7,271 nt of DNA from CAYTLW01 sp964438735 (GCA_964438735.1 CAYTLW010000213.1:1-7271), one strand, 5' to 3'. Shown: positions 1-6,091, numbered from the stretch's first letter. The notes: a model not told the origin generated them from the sequence alone. Program-made: numbers and translations.

Positions 1-100
1 GGGGGGCCCCCACCCAAACCGGGGGGGGGCCCCCCCCCCCCCCGGGGGCCCAAAAACGGTGGTGGGGGCCCACCCCCAAACGCCCCGCCGGGGGGGGGGG
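1..100. other. Low-complexity G/C homopolymer stretch, probable contig-end artefact
   Basis: This stretch is almost entirely runs of G and C with a few short A runs, for example 13 C in a row ending near position 43 and a run of at least 10 G at 91-100. It has no credible codon structure, repeat unit or hairpin design. It joins abruptly to normal-looking GC-rich sequence at about 101-112. The simplest reading is unreliable base calling at a contig end. The alternative, a true homopolymeric tract, seems less likely. Whatever encoded the start of the next gene is lost in or before it. Confidence 0.7.
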
Positions 101-111
101 CGCGCGTCCGG

Positions 112-677
112 CTGGCGCCGGCCGCGAGTGAGTCGCCCGTTTCGTCCGGCGCTGTCCGTGGAGCCGGTGGGCGACTCACCCTGCGCGAGCTGGGCGGTGG
201 CGAGCAGGTGACGGTGCGCGAGGTGAGCGGCTCGCAGCGGGCGCGCCGCTGGACAAGGCGCGCGACATGAAGGCGCAGGACGATGACACCTGGATTTGGC
301 AAAGCCGCCCGGGCAAGGGCAAATCCGCGCCCATACCGTCCTGGGTGGAGCTGCGCGGCGACCGGCTGACGCTGCGCGCGATGACCTCCGAGCAGGCCGA
401 GGCGGCGAGCCAGCGGCCGGTCCGACTGGCCGGCGACGCGGTGACGGTCGGCCTGAGCGCCCACACCTCGCTGCCCGCCCTGATGCGCCAGATGGGGCGA
501 CAAGACGCCGAAGAAGGGGCCCGGCAGGCTCCAGGAGACCTGCCCATCGAGAAGCTGCACGAACTGGCCCGGGACAAGATGGACGAGCACTACCAGCGCT
601 GGATCGACGAGCCGGTGCCCGCCCTGGACAACGCCACGCCGCGGGTAGCTCGGGTTGGGGAAGACGATGGCCGATAG
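112..677 (+). pseudogene. Frameshifted C-terminal remnant of a SEC-C/YecA-like protein
   Basis: Two frames carry consecutive protein-like sequence. The first, before about 250, reads LTLRELGGGEQVTVREVSGS and then QRARRW. The second, from about 253 to the TAG at 675-677, reads DKARDMKAQDDDTWIW and onward. One missing G near 251 would join them as RRWDKARD. The second part has a Trp-rich start, a strand pair (VELRGDRLTLRAMTS), and near its end an HYQRWIDEPVPALDNATPR segment. From memory these match the C-terminal layout of hypothetical SEC-C/YecA-type proteins, where a WxDxPxPALxxxTPR segment is followed by a short closing helix. That closing helix is missing here and the frame runs into unrelated sequence. 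The 5' part is lost in the homopolymer stretch. An ATG at 267 opens the second frame but lacks a good ribosome binding site. The family call is tentative; the frameshift could be a sequencing error this close to a bad contig end. Confidence 0.45.
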
Positions 678-694
678 CTGCCAGGCGACCGCGG

Positions 695-756
695 CCAGCT
701 GCGCAGCTTCGGTTTGCGCGTTGCTTCGACGATGCCTCTATAAAATCGCCAAAGTC
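695..756 (+). pseudogene. Decayed 3' fragment of a topoisomerase VI A-like gene (relic A)
   Basis: Bases 695-736 align without gaps to 3742-3783 of the intact gene at 3104-4183, with 35 of 42 bases identical by my count, and encode QLRSFGLRVAST against QLRSFGLRIAST. Bases 736-756 then align to 4159-4179, the last codons of the same gene, with 18 of 21 identical (SIKSPKS against STKPPKS). The two blocks are in the same order and strand, but about 375 bases are missing between them and the reading frame changes at the junction. This is a dead remnant of a paralogue with an internal deletion. The upstream edge is unclear: similarity fades at 655-695, where the SEC-C-like remnant ends. Confidence 0.7.
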
Positions 757-956
757 TCTGTCGTGGTTGTCGTACATCGCCCCGGCGGGCTCAACGGCGT
801 TGCGGACGCAACCTGCAAAGGACTATCGTGGCGCCACCCCAAGGGCACACGGGAGGTCCCTTGCTTCGAGCCCACCACAAGCTGCGACCCTCGCCGTTGC
901 GTCGTCCGTGCACCGGTCGCCCCCCTCGGCTGGTCGGTCGCCGTCGGAGCCACGTC

Positions 957-1139
957 ATGCCGCGCGCCGCCCGCGCCTGGTGGTACGACCTGCGCTGGCG
1001 ACTGCCCACCGACCCCGAGTCCACCTGCCCGGCGACCGATGACGAGCGCCTGCAGGCGGCGGCGAGTCGACGTCCGGCCACCTTCGCGAGCGTCGGGTTC
1101 GCGGCGCTGCTGGCGGTCTTGTTCTCGCGGCGGCGTTGA
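957..1139 (+). CDS. Small single-pass membrane protein, unknown function (60 aa)
   Basis: I do not recognise this protein. It starts MPRAARAWWYDLRWRL, has an acidic middle (TDPEST, ATDDERL), and ends with a hydrophobic segment at about residues 41-56 (ATFASVGFAALLAVLF) followed by SRRR, as in a short C-terminal membrane anchor with a positive cytoplasmic end. The ATG at 957 is preferred because GGAG at 946-949 lies 7 bases upstream. The frame stays open to 828, but the added residues look like random Arg/Pro-rich GC translation. Its stop TGA (1137-1139) overlaps the ATG of the next gene, so the two are probably translated together. The 200 bases upstream (757-956) contain no gene I can support and no convincing promoter. 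Confidence 0.6.
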   Translation: MPRAARAWWYDLRWRLPTDPESTCPATDDERLQAAASRRPATFASVGFAALLAVLFSRRR

Positions 1140-1441
1140 TGGGCCCCCCATCGTCTCCCACAGCTCCGCGGCCGCCGGGCCTGGGCCGCTGGGGCTGGAC
1201 GCTGCACCTGTTCGGGCTCTGCGCCACTCAGCGTCGGCTGCCGTCGGTGCAGGTCGTGTTCTGGAACATCGTGGCCGTGCTGTTGACCGTGGCGGCGATC
1301 TGGGCGGCCCTGGTCTGGTCGCCGGTCGGGTGGCGCTGGCTGCTGGCGATCGCAGCCTGGGCGGTAGGGCACCTGGGCTGGGGGTTGGTATTGCGCCGGC
1401 TGCACGCCAGCGGGCGGGTGTTCGGCCGCGCTCCCATGTGA
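1139..1441 (+). CDS. Small two-pass membrane protein, unknown function (100 aa)
   Basis: I do not recognise this protein. A Pro/Gly-rich start (MGPPSSPTAPRPPGLG) is followed by WGWTLHLFGLCATQRR and then two hydrophobic segments: about residues 37-60 (VQVVFWNIVAVLLTVAAIW onward) and 65-85 (WRWLLAIAAWAVGHLGWGL onward). The short turn SPVG separates them and the C-terminus is basic (RRLHASGRVFGR). This predicts a helical hairpin in the inner membrane with both ends in the cytoplasm. The ATG at 1139 shares its A with the TGA of the upstream gene, and no strong ribosome binding site is present, which fits translational coupling. A TTG three bases upstream is possible but less likely. The two genes form a two-gene unit ending at a hairpin. 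Role unknown; a TA-type or accessory envelope pair would be speculation. Confidence 0.6.
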   Translation: MGPPSSPTAPRPPGLGRWGWTLHLFGLCATQRRLPSVQVVFWNIVAVLLTVAAIWAALVWSPVGWRWLLAIAAWAVGHLGWGLVLRRLHASGRVFGRAPM

Positions 1442-1444
1442 AGG

Positions 1445-1475
1445 CGGCCTGCTCCAGGCCGTTGCCTGATTTATT
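1445..1475 (+). terminator. Possible intrinsic terminator between convergent genes
   Basis: Bases 1445-1461 form a 7-bp stem with a 3-base loop (CGGCCTG, CTC, CAGGCCG), starting 4 bases after the stop codon of the small membrane protein gene. The following sequence is only moderately T-rich (TTGCCTGATTTATTT), so termination may be weak. The position between a plus-strand unit and a minus-strand gene that end 55 bases apart supports the call. Confidence 0.45.
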
Positions 1476-1496
1476 TGCTCGACTTCATTGGCAGCC

Positions 1497-2858
1497 TCAG
1501 AAGACGGCGGCCACCTGAGCCGCCTCGGCCCCAGGCCGCGCGCGCTCCGGGCGCCGCCGCCGTCGCGCGCCCATCTGGCCTTCGTACAGCCAGCGCTGCA
1601 CCGCCTGACGGGTTTGCGGCTTCACCCTGGCGTTAAAGCGAGCGTTCAGTTCAGCCACCTGCCAACGGCCACCCGCGCCGCGCCGGATGCCCAGCGAGGC
1701 GCGCTCGGGATGCAGCACGCGGTAGACGTAGTAGTCACCGGCCAGGCAGTTGCGCACGAAGTGGGTCGAGGCCAGGCAGTTGCGTTGCTGCGCCGCCTCT
1801 GCGGCCAGCTCGGCGGCGCTGGTCAGCGGCACGATGTCGTCGGTGCCCGCGATCGGCGGCGCGGCGAATGTAGCCTGCAGGTTGCGATCCCGCGCCCGGC
1901 GCACGCTCTCTTCGGCCAGGTCATCGTGAATCTGACACAGCTGCGCCCACGAGGTCAGCAGCGGCAGCCGCCGGTTCAAGTCCTCCGCCATGGCCACCAC
2001 GTCGCGCAGCATGGTGCGCGGCTCCCCCGAACCGAAGGGATGATGCGGCGTCCAGATGCGGCCGAAATGCCACAGCCGCCACTCCTGTGACGCGAACTCC
2101 TCCAGCAGGCTGTGGCCGGCGATGCCATCGAGCACATACTTCGAACAGGTCACCGCATCGCGGGTCAGCCGCGGCAGGTGGCTCAGCATCCGGGCGCCGC
2201 GCGGATCGGCCAGGATCGGCTGCAGATCGCCGATCAGCTCGCGGGCCGCCTCGCCCGGAGGGACCCGGGCCAGCAGCCGCACCGTCGCCTTGGTCGCCGG
2301 CAGGCCGAGCGCACCGGCGATCTCGCGCCGCCTGCGCCGCGCCAGCCGCCGGACCGTACGCATGGCCCAGCGCACCCGCCGGTGCTCGTCCACCAGCTGG
2401 TTGCGTGTGGCCAGGCCCACCGCCAGGGCCGGATTGGTCAGCGCCAGATCCAGCGAATGGGGGCAGCGCACCACCATCGCATACACCCGCCACGACTCGC
2501 CCCCCACTGGCGCCGCGGCCGCCCGGGCTTCGGGCTGCATGGCGTCGTAGAAGGACGTCTGCGCGTCGAGTCCAGGCCGATGGGCCAGGGGCAGGTTGTG
2601 GGCCTCCACAAACGCCCGGCGCTTCCTGTTGCGCTCGGCCTGCGCGACCACGCTGCCCACGTGCAGCCGGCGACCCAGGCTGTGCGTCCAGCCCGGCGAG
2701 TCGGTCTCGTCGTACCAGGTGCGCGACCAGGCCTGCGGGGGATCGGCGCGGAAGGACTCGATGTCGTAGGGGGCGAAGAAGCTCAGGATGCGCTTTTCTG
2801 CGTTCCAGGCGATGCCATGACGGCCGGGTGGGCTGCCGGGGGTGTAGGGGGTGGGCAT
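1497..2858 (-). CDS. PcfJ-like protein (453 aa)
   Basis: The C-terminal third carries the pattern I associate with the PcfJ-like family. It has a domain entry IVPLTSAAELAAEAAQQRN (about 342-360), a Cys-containing core (C361, C371), GDYYVYRVLHP, a strand (ASLGI), then WQVAELNARFN and an amphipathic helix ending AVQRWL (about 399-423). PcfJ-like proteins occur on plasmids and integrative elements; their biochemical role is not settled. The N-terminal two thirds have no domain I recognise and include a very basic helix at 157-181 (RRVRWAMRTVRRLARRRRR) that could contact nucleic acid. The C-terminus is Arg-rich and probably disordered. The ATG at 2858 is chosen because AGGAG sits 6 bases upstream on the minus strand. 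An upstream ATG at 2915 adds 19 residues without a clear ribosome binding site. The gene is divergent from the topoisomerase-like gene, with 245 bases between. Confidence 0.65.
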   Translation of the reverse strand: MPTPYTPGSPPGRHGIAWNAEKRILSFFAPYDIESFRADPPQAWSRTWYDETDSPGWTHSLGRRLHVGSVVAQAERNRKRRAFVEAHNLPLAHRPGLDAQTSFYDAMQPEARAAAAPVGGESWRVYAMVVRCPHSLDLALTNPALAVGLATRNQLVDEHRRVRWAMRTVRRLARRRRREIAGALGLPATKATVRLLARVPPGEAARELIGDLQPILADPRGARMLSHLPRLTRDAVTCSKYVLDGIAGHSLLEEFASQEWRLWHFGRIWTPHHPFGSGEPRTMLRDVVAMAEDLNRRLPLLTSWAQLCQIHDDLAEESVRRARDRNLQATFAAPPIAGTDDIVPLTSAAELAAEAAQQRNCLASTHFVRNCLAGDYYVYRVLHPERASLGIRRGAGGRWQVAELNARFNARVKPQTRQAVQRWLYEGQMGARRRRRPERARPGAEAAQVAAVF

Positions 2859-2922
2859 GGGGTGCTCCTGGGGGTGGGCCGGTGGCGTAGGTGCCCGGTA
2901 CCTGAAGGAGGCCATAGCTTGG

Positions 2923-2942
2923 CGACAGTTTTTGTCGTTTTG
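2923..2942. promoter_or_regulatory. Inverted repeat in the divergent intergenic region
   Basis: CGACA at 2923-2927 and TGTCG at 2933-2937 form a 5-bp inverted repeat around GTTTT, with TTTT directly behind it on the plus strand. It lies 65 bases upstream of the PcfJ-like start. It could be an operator for the minus-strand gene, or a small hairpin-plus-T element stopping antisense transcripts. The stem is short and neither role is shown. Confidence 0.25.
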
Positions 2943-3086
2943 AGTCTGCCGGGGGGCGCTTGCACGGCACGCCGGGCCGCTGACCTGCGACCATTTCGCG
3001 GAGCTTGTCGCGCAAGGTCTGGGCCGGTGTATTCCAGAAACCGCACAAAGGGTATGATAAAGATCACCAGTGCTATTTTACGGCAT

Positions 3087-3097
3087 TATATTATGAT
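3087..3097 (+). promoter_or_regulatory. Overlapping -10-like hexamers just before the topo VI A-like gene
   Basis: An AT-rich patch unlike its surroundings contains TATATT (3087-3092), TATTAT (3089-3094) and TATGAT (3092-3097), each a 5-of-6 match to the sigma-70 -10 box. No good -35 box lies at the right spacing. Transcripts from here would start at about 3099-3104, at or just before the ATG at 3104. Another TATGAT lies at 3053-3058. Confidence 0.35.
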
Positions 3098-3103
3098 CAG
3101 CCG

Positions 3104-4183
3104 ATGAAGCACCCCGATCCCGGCACCCTGGCGCGCCTGCACATCCGGCCCTTCGAGCGCGACATCCGCACCCTGTCCGGCGCCGAGCTGGCGCGGCAAT
3201 TCGGCGCCGCCCGCAACGGCAAGCTGGTCACCACCCGGCTGATCCGCAACCTGGTCTACCAGGCCTGGCTGCGCATCCAGCGCGGCGAGGAGCCGCCCAT
3301 CAAGGGCAACGTGCGCAGCCTCTGGTACCGCTTCGTCAAACCCGCGGTGCTGCGGGTGCCGGCGCGGGATCGCAACTGCGCCGCGCCCGACGTGGCCACC
3401 TCGCGCGTGCTGGCCGACCTGGTCGAGGAGCGGCGCCTGTTCGACTACGCCGACTTCGGCTTCACCGACGCCGCCTGGCGCAACCGGGCCATCGGCCTGC
3501 TGCGACCGCACGTGCTGATGTTCGCCGAGAAGGCTGCGCACGCCCGCCTGCTGGCCCGCGTGCAGCAGCAGGTGGGGGCCTCCTTCGTCGCCCTGGGCGG
3601 CGCGCCCGGAGCGTGCACCAGCGAATACACCGCCAGGGAGCTGATGGCGGCGACGCCGGACGGGCCGCAAGCGGCCGTGCACCTGGTCGGCCTGGTCGAC
3701 CACGATCCGTCGGGCGCCATCATCGCCCGCGCCTTCGCCGACCAGTTGCGCAGCTTCGGCTTGCGCATCGCCTCGACGACGACCCTGATCCACCCGGACC
3801 GCTATACGACACAGGAGCTGGCCGCCGCCCGCCTGCCCCTGCCCGACACCAGCCGCACCCGCCGCTGGCTTGGCGCCGGCGGCGGCATCGACGGCGAACC
3901 CTGGGCGCTGAGCGTCGAGTCCCTGCCCGACGCGCGCCTCGAGACGCTGCTGAAGCAGGCCGTGCTGGCGGTCGCGCCGGAGCCGCTGCCGGTAGACGCG
4001 GCCGAGGGGGCCGACCTGGACGCCGCAGGTCTGCGCGGCGCCGTGGCCGTGCGCGCCGTCGACCTGGGGCCGTCATTGCTGGCGGAGGTGGCGCGGGGCA
4101 AGACCTTTGCGGTGGTCGCTCAGGGTCGGGTGGTGGCGGTTCTGGCGGGGGTCGGGCTCTCTACGAAACCGCCAAAGTCATAG
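3104..4183 (+). CDS. Orphan Spo11/topoisomerase VI A-like protein with a Phd-like tail (359 aa)
   Basis: The layout matches the DNA-cleaving A subunit of type IIB topoisomerases. An N-terminal winged-helix-like region contains VRSLWYRF, which fits the Spo11/Topo VI A pattern R-x-[LI]-[FYW]-Y and makes Y75 the candidate catalytic tyrosine. A Toprim domain follows with MFAEKAA (E142 as the metal-binding Glu), FVALGGAPGACTSEYTARE, and GLVDHDPSG (D199 and D201 as the DxD pair). After that come LIHPDRYTTQEL and WALSVESLPDARLETLL. Overall length is close to that of Topo VI A. Residues about 312-348 (AVDLGPSLLAEVARGKTF, then VVAQGRVVAVLAG) resemble the core of Phd/YefM antitoxins. No B-subunit ATPase is present, so this may be one of the orphan A-like proteins known from mobile elements, acting alone or with a partner elsewhere. 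The ATG at 3104 lacks a Shine-Dalgarno. A TTG at 3005 would add 33 residues of doubtful quality. Fragments of a related gene lie at 695-756 and 6054-6091. Confidence 0.7.
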   Translation: MKHPDPGTLARLHIRPFERDIRTLSGAELARQFGAARNGKLVTTRLIRNLVYQAWLRIQRGEEPPIKGNVRSLWYRFVKPAVLRVPARDRNCAAPDVATSRVLADLVEERRLFDYADFGFTDAAWRNRAIGLLRPHVLMFAEKAAHARLLARVQQQVGASFVALGGAPGACTSEYTARELMAATPDGPQAAVHLVGLVDHDPSGAIIARAFADQLRSFGLRIASTTTLIHPDRYTTQELAAARLPLPDTSRTRRWLGAGGGIDGEPWALSVESLPDARLETLLKQAVLAVAPEPLPVDAAEGADLDAAGLRGAVAVRAVDLGPSLLAEVARGKTFAVVAQGRVVAVLAGVGLSTKPPKS

Positions 4184-4242
4184 CCGGCGATTGCGGCCAA
4201 CAACACATCAAAGTCCATTGATCGTGGCCTGATTTCGGGCAT

Positions 4243-4356
4243 ATGATATCGCGGATGATAGCTTGTCTTGCCAGCACGCAACTGGCCTTCAGCCAAGCAA
4301 CGAATCATTTGTTATATGTAGAGATGCCAAATAACAGTTGATCTATCATATTTGAT
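4243..4356. promoter_or_regulatory. AT-rich control region with repeats upstream of hipBA
   Basis: This is the most AT-rich part of the window. It holds a direct repeat ATGATA (4243-4248 and 4255-4260, 12 bases apart), a 6-bp inverted repeat TGTTAT/ATAACA (4310-4315 and 4331-4336, arms 21 bases apart or about two helical turns), and a 4-bp inverted repeat ATCA/TGAT (4345-4356). HipB-type antitoxins usually repress their own operon by binding such paired sites. I see no textbook -35/-10 pair; TTGTTA (4309) and TTGATC (4338) are weak -35 candidates. Which repeat, if any, is the operator is unknown. I see no gene in 4184-4394. Confidence 0.4.
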
Positions 4357-4394
4357 GTATTCCTGTGATCGGGCCATGTCGCGTGGAGGTCACC

Positions 4395-4745
4395 ATGATT
4401 GAGATCCGCAACGAATTGACCGACGAGGCGGTCCTTTCCGAGCTGGCGGCGCGCATCAAACGCCACCGTCTGCAGCGCAACATCACCCAGGCCGATCTGG
4501 CCCATGAGGCGGGCATCTCGACGCCGACCATGCAGCGTCTGGAGGCCGGCGCCACCGTCCAGCTGATCAGCCTGCTGCGGGTCCTGCGGGCGCTGCAGAT
4601 GCTCGACCGCCTCGACGCCCTGGTGCCGCGACCCCTGGCCAGCCCCATGGAGCTGCTCGAGCGGGCCGGCCAGCAACGCCAGCGCGCCTCCAAGCCCGCT
4701 GAGTCAGACGTAGCGCCCGCCTGGACCTGGGGGGATGAGTCGTGA
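4395..4745 (+). CDS. hipB: HipB-like Xre-family antitoxin (116 aa)
   Basis: This is the DNA-binding antitoxin partner of the HipA kinase encoded next; such proteins neutralise HipA and repress the operon. The helix-turn-helix spans about residues 19-55: ARIKRHRLQRNITQADLAH, then EAGISTPTMQRLEAGATV, with the usual Q-A-D-L-A first helix and S-T-P-T-M-Q-R recognition helix. A leucine-rich helix follows (ISLLRVLRALQMLDRLDAL), then a family-typical LASPMELLERAGQQRQRA segment and a polar tail ending in WTWGDES. The ATG at 4395 has GGAGG at 4385-4389, 5 bases upstream, which favours it over an ATG at 4365. The stop overlaps the hipA GTG start by 4 bases (GTGA), so the two genes form one coupled operon. 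Family is clear; regulation is inferred from relatives. Confidence 0.9.
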   Translation: MIEIRNELTDEAVLSELAARIKRHRLQRNITQADLAHEAGISTPTMQRLEAGATVQLISLLRVLRALQMLDRLDALVPRPLASPMELLERAGQQRQRASKPAESDVAPAWTWGDES

Positions 4746-6049
4746 GCCTGCCCACTCGTGTGCTGCTCTGGGGCCGCACCATCGGCGCGGTGGTGCGGCC
4801 GGAGGGGGAGCGCTACGCCCACTTCGAGTACGACGCGGCCTTCATCGGCAGCGGCGTCGAGGTGGCGCCGTTGACCATGCCCCTGTCCCGACGCATCTGG
4901 CGCCTCCCCGAGCTGCCCCTGGGTACCTTCCACGGCCTGCCCGGGCTGCTGGCCGACTCGCTCCCGGACCGCTTCGGTCACGCCCTCATCGACGCCTGGC
5001 TGGCGACCCGCGGGCGGACGCCAGAGAGCTTCGACGCCATCGATCGGTTGGGCTACATCGGCCAGCGAGGCATGGGCGCGCTCTGCTTCGAGCCGGCCAC
5101 GGGGCCTGAGCCGGCGCCGGGTGAAGCGCTGGCGGTGGCAGAGCTGGTCGGTCTGGCCAATCGGGTGCTCGACGCCCGCCGTGACCTGCAGATGAGCATG
5201 CCGGCAGACGACCCGGGTGCGGGTCTGCAACAGATCCTGCGCGTCGGCACCAGCGCCGGTGGCGCCCGCGCCAAGGCCCTCATCGCCTGGAACCCCGACA
5301 CGGGCGAGGTGCGCTCAGGGCAGGTGCCCGCCGGCAGTGGCTTCGGCGACTGGCTGCTCAAGTTCGACGGCGTCGCCAACAACCGCGACCGCGAGCTGGC
5401 CGATCCGCAGGGCTTCGGCGTGCTCGAATACGTCTACCACCTGATGGCGCGCGCCGCTGGCGTCGAGATGACCGAGTGCCGCCTGCTCGAAGAAGGCGGC
5501 CGACGCCACTTCGTCACCCGCCGATTCGACCGCACGGCAGGCGGTGGCCGCCTGCACATGCAATCCCTGGGCGCGCTGGCCCACCTGGACTACAACCGCC
5601 CAGCGGCCCACGGCTATGAACAGGCCCTGCTCGCCATGCGCCGCCTGCACCTGCCCATGGACGACATCGAGGCCTTGTACCGACGCATGGTCTTCAACGT
5701 GGTGGCCCGCAACCAGGACGACCACGTCAAGAACATCGCCCTGCTGATGGATCGGCAGGGGCGCTGGTCCCTGGCGCCGGCCTTCGACCTGACCTGGGCC
5801 TGGAATCCCGACGGCGCCTGGACCGCGCGCCACCAGATGAGCGTCAACGGCAAGCGCGACGGCTTCACCCGCGACGACCTGCGCGCGGTGGCGGACGCAG
5901 CGGCCATGAAACGAGGGCGGGCGGAGACGATCCTGGCAGAGGTGGTGGCGGCGGTGCAGAAGTGGCCGGCGCTGGCCGAGGAGCATGGCGTCGACGGCGC
6001 CTGGATCGCGACCGTGGCGGCCAGCCATCGGCTGGATTGGGGTTTGTAG
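4742..6049 (+). CDS. hipA: HipA-like serine/threonine kinase toxin (435 aa)
   Basis: HipA-family kinases inhibit growth; E. coli HipA phosphorylates glutamyl-tRNA synthetase. The target here cannot be read from sequence. The N-terminal subdomain shows LPGLLADSLPDRFGHAL (about 66-82) and LGYIGQRGMGALCFEP (103-118). The kinase part has a Gly-rich VGTSAGGARAKAL loop (168-180), where T170 or S171 aligns with the autophosphorylated Ser of E. coli HipA, and a likely ATP-binding Lys in WLLKFDG (K207). The catalytic NQDDHVKN motif follows (324-331; D326 as catalytic base, N331 five residues on) and then the metal-binding Asp in LAPAFDLT (D349). The 23-residue gap between D326 and D349 equals that between D309 and D332 in E. 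coli HipA. All key residues and the usual length are present, so the toxin appears intact. The start is GTG at 4742, overlapping the hipB stop. Confidence 0.93.
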   Translation: MSLPTRVLLWGRTIGAVVRPEGERYAHFEYDAAFIGSGVEVAPLTMPLSRRIWRLPELPLGTFHGLPGLLADSLPDRFGHALIDAWLATRGRTPESFDAIDRLGYIGQRGMGALCFEPATGPEPAPGEALAVAELVGLANRVLDARRDLQMSMPADDPGAGLQQILRVGTSAGGARAKALIAWNPDTGEVRSGQVPAGSGFGDWLLKFDGVANNRDRELADPQGFGVLEYVYHLMARAAGVEMTECRLLEEGGRRHFVTRRFDRTAGGGRLHMQSLGALAHLDYNRPAAHGYEQALLAMRRLHLPMDDIEALYRRMVFNVVARNQDDHVKNIALLMDRQGRWSLAPAFDLTWAWNPDGAWTARHQMSVNGKRDGFTRDDLRAVADAAAMKRGRAETILAEVVAAVQKWPALAEEHGVDGAWIATVAASHRLDWGL

Positions 6050-6053
6050 AATG

Positions 6054-6091
6054 TGGTCTAGCAGGCCTGGTTGTGCGTCCAGCGCGGCGAG
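6054..6091 (+). pseudogene. Short 5' fragment of a topoisomerase VI A-like gene (relic B)
   Basis: Bases 6054-6091 match 3252-3289 of the intact topo VI A-like gene without gaps, with 34 of 38 bases identical by my count. The intact gene encodes LVYQAWLRIQRGE here, just before its candidate catalytic Tyr. The fragment reads V-V-stop-Q-A-W-L-C-V-Q-R-G-E, so the Tyr codon has become TAG. Similarity stops at both ends. It starts 5 bases after the hipA stop codon, so it marks a recombination edge or a decayed paralogue. The remaining bases to 6173 hold no other gene I can support. Confidence 0.65.

Noticed and set aside
739..744. TATAAA resembling a -10 box, with TTGCGC 19 bases upstream
   Set aside because: It lies inside relic A, where the intact gene has the coding sequence CTACGAAA. 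It is better explained as drift in a dead gene than as a promoter.
799..812. GTTGC/GCAAC hairpin in the gap before the small membrane genes
   Set aside because: A 5-bp stem in GC-rich DNA is expected by chance, and no regulatory context supports it.
1921..3048. A 375-residue open frame on the minus strand
   Set aside because: It overlaps the PcfJ-like gene in another frame. Its translation is Ala/Gly/Arg-rich without domain pattern, and long chance frames are expected at this GC content. Only its first 20 or so residues looked protein-like and are noted separately.
4120..4308. A 62-residue minus-strand frame with MDFDVLLAAIAGYDFGGFVE
   Set aside because: It looks somewhat protein-like but has no ribosome binding site, and its end is antisense to the last codons of the topo-like gene.
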